Positions 55,429 to 63,043 of a stretch of DNA of 64,000 bases are shown here, piece after piece. Where the stretch lies: assembly GCA_016700335.1 (NCBI GenBank), contig CP065014.1, positions 2,703,001-2,767,000 on the forward strand. Reading direction: 5' to 3'. The DNA comes from Chlorobiota bacterium. GTDB lineage: Bacteria; Bacteroidota; Ignavibacteria; OLB7. The stretch's first letter is position 1. Each line of letters starts with the position of its first letter. A program made the position numbers and the translations under genes. The notes under the pieces are model-generated. The model was not told the origin of the DNA. It did no database searches and saw nothing but the letters and a program-made list of their open reading frames with translations.

Positions 55429-55466
55429 AACAGAAGCTCGCATTTATGCGGGCTTCTGTTCTTTTA
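55429..55466 (+). terminator. terminator after tRNA-Glu
   Basis: AACAGAAGC and GCTTCTGTT pair, and an inner TCGCA/TGCGG stem extends the hairpin; CTTTT follows on the plus strand. It lies 34 bp past the tRNA. Confidence 0.85.
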
Positions 55467-55597
55467 ACGATTTTTGGAATTAATGTAATTTTGGATGTAA
55501 TGACCCCTTATTGATAATTATTTATCTTTTACCAACTAAAAAAGCAATGAATTTTATGTCATACATTATTATGTACACAAGAAATAAAATAAAAAGC

Positions 55598-56782
55598 ATG
55601 AAACTATTTACAACAATTTTAGTTTTACTTAAACTTACAATGACATTAATTGCACAGACATATCAAATGCCTGCCGAAACCTTACCCCACGAAGGAACTT
55701 GGTTACAATGGCCACACCAATATGAATACGGTATAACATATCGCAACAGGTTAGATTCAACTTGGGTATCAATGACTGCTGCTTTGGTTGGAAGTGAAAA
55801 GGTACATATTATTGCTTATAACTCAGCTGAACAAACGCGTATTACGAATTTGCTTATGGCTACAAATGTTAGTTTGACTAATATTGATTTTAAGTTATTT
55901 CAAACAAATGATGTTTGGGTAAGAGACAACGGACCTATTTTCGTAAGAGGTACAGGTGGAAATTTACTTATTGAAGATTGGGGATTTAATGGTTGGGGTG
56001 GTGACTATAATTATAGTCTTTGTAATTCAATCCCAACAAGCGTAGCAAATGCAATAAATTTGCCATTAGTTAATTTAAATTCAGTTATGACAATTGAAGG
56101 CGGATCCTTTGAATTAGATGGTAACGGAGTTTTTTTAGCTACAAAAAGTTCAATATTAACTCAAACAAATAAAGGAAAAGCACTTGCAATCAGAAATTTT
56201 GGTATGACACAAGCACAAGCTGAAACCATCCTAAAACAATATATTGGTGCAACCAAATTTATTTGGCTTGATGGTTTTTTAAAATCAGATGATATTACTG
56301 ATGCTCACATTGATGGCTTCGCTAAGTTTGCTAATGATAACACTTTAGTAACTATGAATAATGCTGACTTACTTTATTGGGGACTATCCTCAACTGACAT
56401 TGCTAAACTTTACAATGCAAGTAACGTTAATAATGTTGCTTACAACAAAGTTTATTTACCACTTTCACAAAATGATGTAGTAACAACTTACGGAAACAAT
56501 TTAGGCTATAAAGGTTCGTATTGCAACTATTACATAGCTAATAATGTAGTATTAGTGCCAAATTACAAAGACCCTAATGATGCTGTTGCAAACGCCATTA
56601 TTCAAGGATTGCATCCAGGAAGAAAAGTTATTGGAATTGATTGTAGGAATTTATATGTAAATGGAGGAATGGTTCATTGCGTTACGCAACAACAACCTTT
56701 GGCTTCAACAACAACAGGTATTAATGACAATTTTAAAGATGAATCAAAAATTTTACAAATCTCCCATAATCCTTTTAACTAG
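55598..56782 (+). CDS. exported agmatine/peptidyl-arginine deiminase, sorting domain cut off
   Basis: The start at 55598 gives a good signal peptide (MKLFTTILVLLKLTMTLIAQ); the longer frame from 55511 is unlikely. The protein is a Porphyromonas-type arginine deiminase (PF04371): MPAETLPHEGTWLQWPH, NDVWVRDNGPIF, TIEGGSFELDG, DAHIDGFAKF and the catalytic Cys near residue 361 in GGMVHCVTQQQ. It hydrolyses agmatine or protein arginine to release ammonia. The last residues, QISHNPFN, are the opening of a T9SS sorting domain, after which a TAG stops translation. It is therefore exported to the periplasm but can no longer use T9SS. Confidence 0.88.
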   Translation: MKLFTTILVLLKLTMTLIAQTYQMPAETLPHEGTWLQWPHQYEYGITYRNRLDSTWVSMTAALVGSEKVHIIAYNSAEQTRITNLLMATNVSLTNIDFKLFQTNDVWVRDNGPIFVRGTGGNLLIEDWGFNGWGGDYNYSLCNSIPTSVANAINLPLVNLNSVMTIEGGSFELDGNGVFLATKSSILTQTNKGKALAIRNFGMTQAQAETILKQYIGATKFIWLDGFLKSDDITDAHIDGFAKFANDNTLVTMNNADLLYWGLSSTDIAKLYNASNVNNVAYNKVYLPLSQNDVVTTYGNNLGYKGSYCNYYIANNVVLVPNYKDPNDAVANAIIQGLHPGRKVIGIDCRNLYVNGGMVHCVTQQQPLASTTTGINDNFKDESKILQISHNPFN

Positions 56783-56878
56783 ACAAAGACAAATTATCCA
56801 AGAGAGTTTTTTATTGATTGATTAACATTTCAAACTTATATTTAGAGTAAAAAACATTGTTCATTCGTCTTACAAAAA

Positions 56879-57451
56879 ATGAGCATAGCTTTAACAATGA
56901 ATGAAAATAATAAAATTACTCTCTCTGAAACTGTAAAACAATACAGCAGGCAATTATTTTCTTTTATCAAAGGTAAAACCAAAACTGCAGAAGATGCAGA
57001 AGATATACTTCAAGAAGTATGGTATCAACTAAGTCGTATTGTTAACTTAGAAGAATTAGAAAATGTAAGTGCTTGGCTTTATTCGGTTTCTCGAAATAAA
57101 ATTATTGATTTATATCGCAAAAAGAAAACAAATAATATTGAAGATTATTCTTATGAAAATGAAGATGGTGTTTTTGAGATTAAAGACATATTATTGTTAG
57201 ACGAAAGCCAGAATCCTGAATTGGCAATGTTTAAGGAGATGTTTTGGAAAGAACTAATGAAAGCTTTAGAAGAGCTTCCTGAAAACCAAAGACAAGTATT
57301 TATTGAAAATGAAATGGAAGATAAAACACTTCAACAAATTGCAGATGAACAAGGAGAAAAAGTTAAAACAATCATCAGTAGAAAAGGTTACGCAACAAAG
57401 CATTTACGAAAGAGACTGCAACTTATTTACAATGACATTATAAATATTTAG
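56879..57451 (+). CDS. ECF-type RNA polymerase sigma factor
   Basis: The 190-residue protein has sigma region 2 (AEDAEDILQEVWYQL, WLYSVSRNKIIDLYRKKK) and region 4 (ALEELPENQRQVFIENEMEDKTLQQIADEQGEKVKTIISRKGYA), a typical ECF sigma. No anti-sigma gene with a recognisable domain is next to it, but three small membrane proteins follow at once (3 bp, 50 bp and an 11-bp overlap), and one of them may fill that role. ATG at 56897 (MNENNKIT) is an alternative start. Confidence 0.93.
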   Translation: MSIALTMNENNKITLSETVKQYSRQLFSFIKGKTKTAEDAEDILQEVWYQLSRIVNLEELENVSAWLYSVSRNKIIDLYRKKKTNNIEDYSYENEDGVFEIKDILLLDESQNPELAMFKEMFWKELMKALEELPENQRQVFIENEMEDKTLQQIADEQGEKVKTIISRKGYATKHLRKRLQLIYNDIINI

Positions 57452-57454
57452 ATT

Positions 57455-57775
57455 ATGACTTATAACAGAAAAAAAATCTTTATACTCATACCAATAGCCA
57501 TACTATTGGTTTTGCCATTTATGGTAATGTTACTTTGGAACAATATTTTAGTTGAACTTTTAAGTTTGAAAACCATTAGCTATTTACAAGCATTGGGTTT
57601 GTTTGTTTTAAGCAGAATATTGTTTGGTAGTTTTGGATTTGGCAACAGACCCAAGCCTCCTTATGCCAAACAATTTTTTAAAGAAAAATTGATGAACCTA
57701 TCTGTTGATGAAAAATTAAGTATGAAAGAAGAATGGAAAAATAGAACTGAAAAAAGTGAAAAAAATTTAGAGTAA
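57455..57775 (+). CDS. small membrane protein 1 of the sigma operon
   Basis: The 106-residue protein has two predicted membrane helices (about residues 8-29 and 40-60), then a charged tail ending PPYAKQFFKEKLMNLSVDEK. It follows the sigma gene by 3 bp and is surely cotranscribed. The tail motif NLSVDEKLSMKEEWKNR resembles the end of the next protein. The function is unknown; an anti-sigma or stress-sensing role is possible. Confidence 0.7.
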   Translation: MTYNRKKIFILIPIAILLVLPFMVMLLWNNILVELLSLKTISYLQALGLFVLSRILFGSFGFGNRPKPPYAKQFFKEKLMNLSVDEKLSMKEEWKNRTEKSEKNLE

Positions 57776-57825
57776 AAAACAAACTTGATCGACCACCTAA
57801 TTATAACAAATTAAAATTTTAAAAA

Positions 57826-58134
57826 ATGAACAAAAATGTTTTAAAGCCAATTATTGGTGGAGTTGTATTAGGGGCGATAGTATTTTTTACGGGTCCTTTA
57901 TTATTGATTGTGTTGTTGCTAAAATTTATTTTCACCCCATTTGGAATGGGAAGAATGATGATGCAGCATAGGTTTGCTGGTCCAATGGGTTTTAACCCAA
58001 AAATGCAAATTTCTATGGCAGACAAAATTAGAAATATGAGTGATGAAGAGTTTACATCGCTTAAAAAAGAAATGAACTATAAATTCAATTGCAACAAAAA
58101 TATTAATCAATCAAAAGAAATTAATGAAAAATAA
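57826..58134 (+). CDS. small membrane protein 2 of the sigma operon
   Basis: The 102-residue protein has one or two predicted membrane helices (about residues 8-35). A Met/Gly/Phe-rich stretch follows (FGMGRMMMQHRFAGPMGF), and then a soluble tail with IRNMSDEEFTSLKKEMNYKF, similar to the tail of protein 1. The Met/His-rich stretch could bind a metal, but this is only a guess. It ends inside the start of the next gene. Confidence 0.65.
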   Translation: MNKNVLKPIIGGVVLGAIVFFTGPLLLIVLLLKFIFTPFGMGRMMMQHRFAGPMGFNPKMQISMADKIRNMSDEEFTSLKKEMNYKFNCNKNINQSKEINEK

Positions 58135-58279
58135 TCAAAGATTTGTAATCATAATTGTAAGTGCAATTATAACATTTGGAACACTTTTTGCCACCATTGG
58201 AAAACCACCATTTGTAAAGCATTTTTCACATTTTGCACATTGTGATCAAACTGAAGTTCCAAAAACTCCTCAAAAGTAA
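58124..58279 (+). CDS. 51-residue membrane protein 3 of the sigma operon
   Basis: ATG at 58124 opens a 51-codon frame that ends at TAA 58277-58279. It overlaps the previous gene by 11 bp (ATGAAAAATAA), a classic translational coupling. The product begins MKNNQRFVIIIVSAIITFGT and has one membrane helix. A His-rich segment follows (KHFSHFAHC), which could bind a metal. I do not recognise it. A terminator follows at 58292. Confidence 0.6.
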   Translation: MKNNQRFVIIIVSAIITFGTLFATIGKPPFVKHFSHFAHCDQTEVPKTPQK

Positions 58280-58291
58280 AAAGGAAAAAGT

Positions 58292-58322
58292 AAAAGTAAC
58301 CTCAAAAGGGTTGCTTTTTTTT
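58292..58322 (+). terminator. terminator of the sigma operon
   Basis: AAGTAACC and GGGTTGCTT form a stem around TCAAAAG, followed by eight T residues. It lies 13 bp past the last small gene. Confidence 0.8.
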
Positions 58323-58428
58323 ATTTTGATAAATGAGATTTCAAAAGAAAAGAATTTAAAATAAATTTGACAAAACATTTTAATATATTTTAGAACTATC
58401 TTTAGTAATTACAAATTGACAATAATTT

Positions 58429-59133
58429 ATGTTTAGACACATAGGAGACAATAGAACATTAAAACATAATTTAAGGATTGCTTCTTTGCTTTCCTTAATA
58501 GCTGATATAGTAAATGTTGCGGGGTTTTTTAGCTGTTCAACGCTTCACAACTAAAGTTACTGGACACTTTGCCTTTTTTGTTGACTAAATTTTAAAACTT
58601 AATTTTTGGAAAGGTTTTTTTATTTTTTATATTTTTTCTTTTTCTTCTTTAGGATCTTTTGTATCAATTGTTATTGTTGAAATTATCTCAAAAGGTAATG
58701 TTAGGTTAATCTTTATAATTCCATCAATAATTGAAAGTTATATTCTGTTTTTAGTAGCAATATTCGGAAGATTTTATTTTCAGAAAATCCGAATCTTTTA
58801 GCATTTTCCTTCCTTTTTGCTATGGGTTTACAAAATTCATTAGTAACCACAATTTCAAATGCAACAGTCCGAGCTACTCATTTGACTGGGTTGTTTACTG
58901 ATTTAGGGATAGAGCTTTCTCAATTATTCTTTTACAAGAGGAAAGTCCAAAAAGATAAACTCTACTCTTCAATAAAATTACGTTTAATAATTATTTTTTT
59001 TTGGGTGGTCTTGTGGGAGGTATATTTTATTCAACTTATCAGCTTTAAGTATTAGCAATAGCTGCAACTATATTACTTATCGGAATAATATATGACGACT
59101 TAATACTGAAAATTAAAATTCAAAACAGACAAA
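58429..59133 (+). pseudogene. broken YoaK-type (DUF1275) membrane protein gene
   Basis: The frame starts with MFRHIGDNRTLKHNLRIASL, the usual start of DUF1275 proteins. It shifts in a run of six T near 58527, continues as AVQRFTTKVTGHFAFFVD, and meets TAA where the family has Glu. A second part reads GSFVSIVIVEIISKGN, then a further shift occurs near 58780. A third part reads AFSFLFAMGLQNSLVTTISNA, and another shift lies in the T run near 58995 before GGLVGGIFYSTYQL. At least four lesions mean no full protein can be made. The predicted original product has six membrane helices of unknown function. Confidence 0.85.
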
Positions 59134-59481
59134 AAAAACGATTTAAATTAAAACGTTGCATAACAACTCATACTTAATAGATGTGGTTTTGTACTCCACA
59201 TTCACATTTGTAGTTAGTCAAACATTTGTTCGCAGATTCATTAATTGTAGTGAACATTAGCACCCAAACAAAGCCAATTTACTATTTATTTACAAGTCTA
59301 ATAATCAATATATTTCTATTCAACAAATAACTTAAATCTAAAATAAATACAAATCATTCTTAAAAGAAATATTATCAAATTATAACGTACATTTGCAAAC
59401 CAAGTTACAGACTAAAATCGAACTGTTCAATTCATTTATTATCATTTATCATTAATAATTTATAATTCATCATTAATATAG
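59134..59481. other. intergenic region before the restriction-modification locus
   Basis: This 348-bp AT-rich spacer has no ORF. The last 50 bp contain related ATTTAT/ATCATTAAT segments (59431-59480) that look like a short imperfect palindromic repeat just before the mod start. The promoter of the locus should be here. Confidence 0.4.
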
Positions 59482-59611
59482 ATGCCAACACTACACTGGA
59501 TAGGAAAAGATAAAGTTATCAATCATCACATGGATGTTCCATTTAAAGTATTGGAAAAAATTTACGATTTTGGAATTACGATTGACGAACTCGGCAAACC
59601 GCTACAAGAAA

Positions 59612-59692
59612 ATGTACGATTGACGATTGAAGATTTACGATTGAATGATGCAGAAATTGTAAATCGTCAATCAAAAATAAAAAATCGTACAT
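59612..59692. repeat. palindromic insertion 1 in mod
   Basis: The ends ATGTACGATT (59612-59621) and AATCGTACAT (59683-59692) are perfect inverted repeats, with internal TTTACGATT/AATCGTCAATC segments. It is in frame within mod and encodes LRLNDAEIVNRQSKIKNR. Confidence 0.75.
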
Positions 59693-60843
59693 CTGGAAAT
59701 ATGATTATTCATGGCGACAACCTTGAAGCCTTAAAATCATTATTGCCTGAATACGAAGGAAAAGTAAAGTGCATTTACATTGACCCACCATACAACACAG
59801 GAAACGAAAGTTGGGTGTATAACGACAATGTGAACGACCCGAAAATAAAAAAGTGGCTGGGACAAGTTGTAGGCAAAGAAGCGGAAGACCTTACAAGACA
59901 TGACAAATGGCTTTGTATGATGTATCCACGTTTAAAATTGTTACATAAACTTTTGGCTGATGATGGAGCTATTTTTATTTCTATTGATGACAATGAGCAA
60001 GCTAATCTGAAATTGGTTTGTGATGAGATTTTTGGGGCAAGAAATTATCTCGGATTAATTAGTAGAAAACAAAGTAGTGGTTCAAAAAATGATACTGGAA
60101 ATAGTAAAGTTATAACAACCGCAGATTATATTCTTCCATACAAAAAAAACAATTTTGAGTTTATACCTTATCAAATCAAGAATAATAAAAAATTTAATCT
60201 TTCAGACGAAATAGGTTTTTTTAGTACACGGGCTTTAGAAATGCAAGGTGGTGGTGAGCATTACCAAAGGACAAAATGGCTATACAGTTTATTATCATTA
60301 AAAACAAGAAGACTATAGATTTTATTTGATTATGATTAGAGTTAAAAACCTTCAAATGATGAAGCAATGAAGATTTAATTAAAAACTAGATTACCTGTTA
60401 TTAGACCTAGAAAGCGAGGGAATTAAGTTGGGACATGGACATGAGATAAACATTAACCAGAAAGATTTAATAATAATCTGGTACATTTTGATAAGAAAAG
60501 ACTTTTTTAAAAAGGATGCGAAGAAGCAGAATTTTTAAATAAATATCCAGAAGCATTAATCAAAGATTATCTAAACAAACAAGGAACAAATGAATTAAAA
60601 GAAATTTTTGATTTTAAAACGTTTGATTTTCCAAAACCATCTGAACTCATAAAGTTTATTTGCAGTGTTTCAACTAACAAAAACTCCATCATCCTTGATT
60701 CTTTTGCAGGTTCGGGAACAACTGCACATGCAGTATTAAACCTCAACAAGCAAGATGGTGGCAATCGCAAATTTATTTGTATAGAAATGGAAGATTATGC
60801 CGAAACAATTACAGCGGAAAGAGTAAAAAGAGTGATAAAAAAA

Positions 60844-60912
60844 ATGACGATTGACGATTTGGGATTGACGAATGAAAAAATCGTAAATCAAAAATCTAAT
60901 ATCGTAAATCAT
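60844..60912. repeat. palindromic insertion 2 in mod
   Basis: It starts ATGACGATTGACGATTTG and ends with a 31-bp right end (60879-60909) of the form AATCGTAAATC..ATCGTAAAT, also seen in insertion 3 and in the S23 unit. It encodes an in-frame DLGLTNEKIVNQKSNIVN segment. Confidence 0.75.
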
Positions 60913-61033
60913 AATTTGAGTTTTGACTTTTATGAATTAGGACAACCAATGTTTTTAGAAGATGGTAATTTGAATGAATTGGTAGGCGTAGAGAAAATTC
61001 GCCAATACGTTTATTACACCGAAACCAAAGACA

Positions 61034-61101
61034 ATTTACGATTTACGAATGATGATTTACGAATTGAGGAAATCGTAAATCAAAAATCAAAAATCGTAAA
61101 T
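61034..61101. repeat. palindromic insertion 3 in mod
   Basis: The ends ATTTACGATTT (61034-61044) and AAATCGTAAAT (61091-61101) are perfect inverted repeats. The right end 61071-61101 matches the right end of the S23 unit (63007-63037) at 28 of 31 positions. It encodes an in-frame NLRFTNDDLRIEEIVNQK segment. Confidence 0.8.
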
Positions 61102-61351
61102 GATAACAAGCATTTCTTAGGCAAGAACAATGATACAGCGTATTACTTCAACTACGAGCAAGACGAAGTAACCACATTAGACCATGCTTTTTTAGCAACA
61201 ATGAAAACCAAAGCCGAGCAGTATGTAATTTATGCGGACAACTGTTTGCTTACAAAAGATTTCATGACGAAGCATCACATCATTTTCAAAAAAATACCAA
61301 GAGACATAACAAGATTTTGACCACTGATTTTATTGATTAAATGATTTTACT

Positions 61352-61810
61352 ATGATTAAAGAACAATATAAATATTCTGAAATAACCAGCAAAATACTTG
61401 CTTGTGCTTTTGAAGTGCATAAGTATTTGGGTAATGGTTTTCAAGAAGTTATTTATCAACGTGCTTTAGAAGAAGAGTTTAAAATTCAGGGACTTAGTTT
61501 TGCAAGAGAATTTGAAATGTTGATTTTTTACAAGGAAAAGCAAATAGGAACGAGGAGAGTAGATTTTTTGGTAGAAAATGTAATTTCATTAGAGTTAAAA
61601 GCCATAATAAAATTAGAAGATGTGCATTTAGCGCAAGCAATAAATTATTTGGAGGCATATAATTTAGAAATAGGAATGCTTTTAAACTTTGGAGCGAAGA
61701 GTTTAGAATATAAACGGTTTATAAACCCAAAAATTCAAATCAGCGCAATCAGAAAAATCAAATTAATCAGAGGTTCAGACAATGAAAGAAAATTCAGTAA
61801 AAATATTTGA
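61352..61810 (+). CDS. GxxExxY family (PDDEXK-like) protein
   Basis: The 152-residue protein has the name-giving GNGFQEVIYQRALEEE (G-F-Q-E-V-I-Y) motif and a PD-(D/E)xK-like core: RRVDFLVENVISLELKA (Asp, then Glu-x-Lys). It ends with LLNFGAKSLEYKRFINPK, also a family feature. The members are widespread small single-domain proteins, often found between other genes as if inserted; nuclease activity is predicted from the fold only. It overlaps the Bro-N gene by 29 bp. Confidence 0.88.
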   Translation: MIKEQYKYSEITSKILACAFEVHKYLGNGFQEVIYQRALEEEFKIQGLSFAREFEMLIFYKEKQIGTRRVDFLVENVISLELKAIIKLEDVHLAQAINYLEAYNLEIGMLLNFGAKSLEYKRFINPKIQISAIRKIKLIRGSDNERKFSKNI

Positions 61811-62534
61811 TCAAAAGCAAGTGCGAACCCATTGGGACGAGAAACAAGAGAAGTGGTATTTTTCAGTTATTGATGTAATTGAAATTTTGACCGGCAGTCC
61901 TCGACCAAGAAAATATTGGAATGCCTTAAAAACTAAGATGAAAGCCGAAGGAAGTGAGTTGTCCCAAAATATGGGACAACTGAAAATGCAGTCGGAGGAT
62001 GGAAAATATTATAACACAGATGTGGCTGATACCGAACAAATATTTCGTTTGGTTCAATCTATACCATCTCCCAAGGCAGAGCCATTTAAAGTATGGATAG
62101 CCAAAGTGGCTCGTGAAAGAATTGATGAAATAGAAGACCCTGAAATAGGAATTGATAGACTGATGGAAATCTATTTGAAAAAAGGATATAGCAAAGAATG
62201 GATTAATCAGTGGCTAAAAAGCATTGAAATTCGAAAGGAACTTACTGATGAGTGGGAAAGTAAAGGCGTAAAAAAAGGACAGGAGTTTGCCATATTAACC
62301 GATGAACTTACCAATGCATGGAGTGGTTTTAGCACCAAGCAATACAAAGCATTTAAAGATTTAAAAAGAGAAAATTTAAGAGATAACATGACCAATTTAG
62401 AATTGGTACTAAATATGTTGGCAGAAGCATCTACCACAGAAATATCAAAAGATAAAAACCCAACAACATTTAACGAACATAAAATTGTAGCTCAAAAAGG
62501 CGGCAAAGTAGCAAAACTGCTCGAGTACAATTAG
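61782..62534 (+). CDS. Bro-N domain protein, C-terminus frameshifted
   Basis: The 250-residue product begins MKENSVKIFDQKQVRTHWDE and has a Bro-N (phage antirepressor-like) domain (WYFSVIDVIEILTGSPRPRKYW) followed by a long helical region with GKYYNTDVADTEQIFRLVQS. One A is missing in the run near 62514, so the frame ends early at VAKLLEYN. In the +1 frame the sequence continues ARVQLENTTGKKVVTK and stops with TAA at 62615-62617, where the full protein would have ended. Such proteins are commonly found between mod and res of type III loci. Confidence 0.82.
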   Translation: MKENSVKIFDQKQVRTHWDEKQEKWYFSVIDVIEILTGSPRPRKYWNALKTKMKAEGSELSQNMGQLKMQSEDGKYYNTDVADTEQIFRLVQSIPSPKAEPFKVWIAKVARERIDEIEDPEIGIDRLMEIYLKKGYSKEWINQWLKSIEIRKELTDEWESKGVKKGQEFAILTDELTNAWSGFSTKQYKAFKDLKRENLRDNMTNLELVLNMLAEASTTEISKDKNPTTFNEHKIVAQKGGKVAKLLEYN

Positions 62535-62617
62535 AAAATACTACGGGCAAAAAAGTAGTTACAAAACAAAATGCAAAAGCATTATCCACAACTAAAAAGA
62601 AACAAATAGACAAGTAA

Positions 62618-63039
62618 TAATTTACGATTTTAGATTTACGATTTAAAGATTATGCAGGAACAAATTAAAAAACGTACTAAGCGAGTAGGATTGGAAGTAA
62701 TTAAGCTTCTTGATGAGCTACCAAGTAAGCCATCAGCTTGGGCAATTGCAAAACAAATAGTAAGAAGTTCCACCTCTATTGGAGCAAATTACAGAGCCGC
62801 TTGTAGAGCAAAATCAGCTGCTGATTTTATAAATAAACTAAAAATTGTTGAAGAAGAAACTGACGAAACGCATTATTGGTTAGAAATACTCGAAGAAAGT
62901 GGATTAGTTCCATTTGCGAGAATTGAATTACTCAAAAAAGAAGTCGATGAGATTTTATCAATTGTAGTGTCATCAATCAAAACAATGAAAGCAAAACAAA
63001 ATCAACAATCGTAAATCTCAAATCAACAATCGTAAATTA
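62618..63039 (+). mobile_element. palindrome-bounded unit carrying a four-helix-bundle gene
   Basis: The 422-bp unit has 12-bp perfect inverted ends TAATTTACGATT (62618-62629) and AATCGTAAATTA (63028-63039) and secondary copies of TTTACGATT inside both ends. It starts directly after the ancestral TAA of the Bro-N gene (62615-62617) and ends 4 bp before the res ATG (63044). Its right end matches insertion 3 in mod at 28 of 31 bases. No target duplication is evident. Without it the Bro-N and res genes would be almost joined. Confidence 0.65.
62652..63014 (+). CDS. four-helix-bundle protein (S23, 23S rRNA intervening-sequence type)
   Basis: The 120-residue protein starts MQEQIKKRTKRVGLEVIKL and has the family core: SWAIAKQIVRSSTSIGANYRAA-type helices, AKSAADFINKLKIVEEETDETHYWLEIL, and ELLKKEVDEILSIV. 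This family is encoded inside intervening sequences of 23S rRNA genes in several bacteria and also as free genes. It has no known enzyme activity. Here the stop codon TAA (63012-63014) lies inside the right palindrome (caatcgTAA), so gene and repeat belong together. Confidence 0.9.
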   Translation: MQEQIKKRTKRVGLEVIKLLDELPSKPSAWAIAKQIVRSSTSIGANYRAACRAKSAADFINKLKIVEEETDETHYWLEILEESGLVPFARIELLKKEVDEILSIVVSSIKTMKAKQNQQS

Positions 63040-63043
63040 AGCA

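Larger units (their letters stand above)
59482..61320 (+). pseudogene. mod: type III restriction-modification methyltransferase (mod), broken
   Basis: The first part (59482-60318) encodes an adenine-N6 methylase N-terminus with the catalytic DPPYNTGN near residue 100. It ends at a stop where the frame is lost. Between 60300 and 60510 the remnants are scattered over all three frames. From about 60510 the frame resumes with GCEEAEFLNKYPEALI, FAGSGTTAHAVLNL (the SAM-binding motif) and ends at 61320. The whole span would give about 613 residues, a normal Mod size. As it stands it should not make an active methylase. Three palindromic insertions lie inside it. Confidence 0.85.

Noticed and set aside
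55511..55597. Longer N-terminus of the arginine deiminase
   Set aside because: The 29 extra residues precede a perfect signal peptide that starts at 55598, so they are probably not translated.
58822..59055. 77-residue protein as a gene of its own
   Set aside because: It is one of several fragments of the broken DUF1275 gene; the neighbouring frames supply the rest of the family sequence.
59553..59590. A further TTTACGATT-type element at the start of mod
   Set aside because: The bases code for the ordinary Mod sequence KIYDFGITIDEL, and no inverted partner is found nearby.
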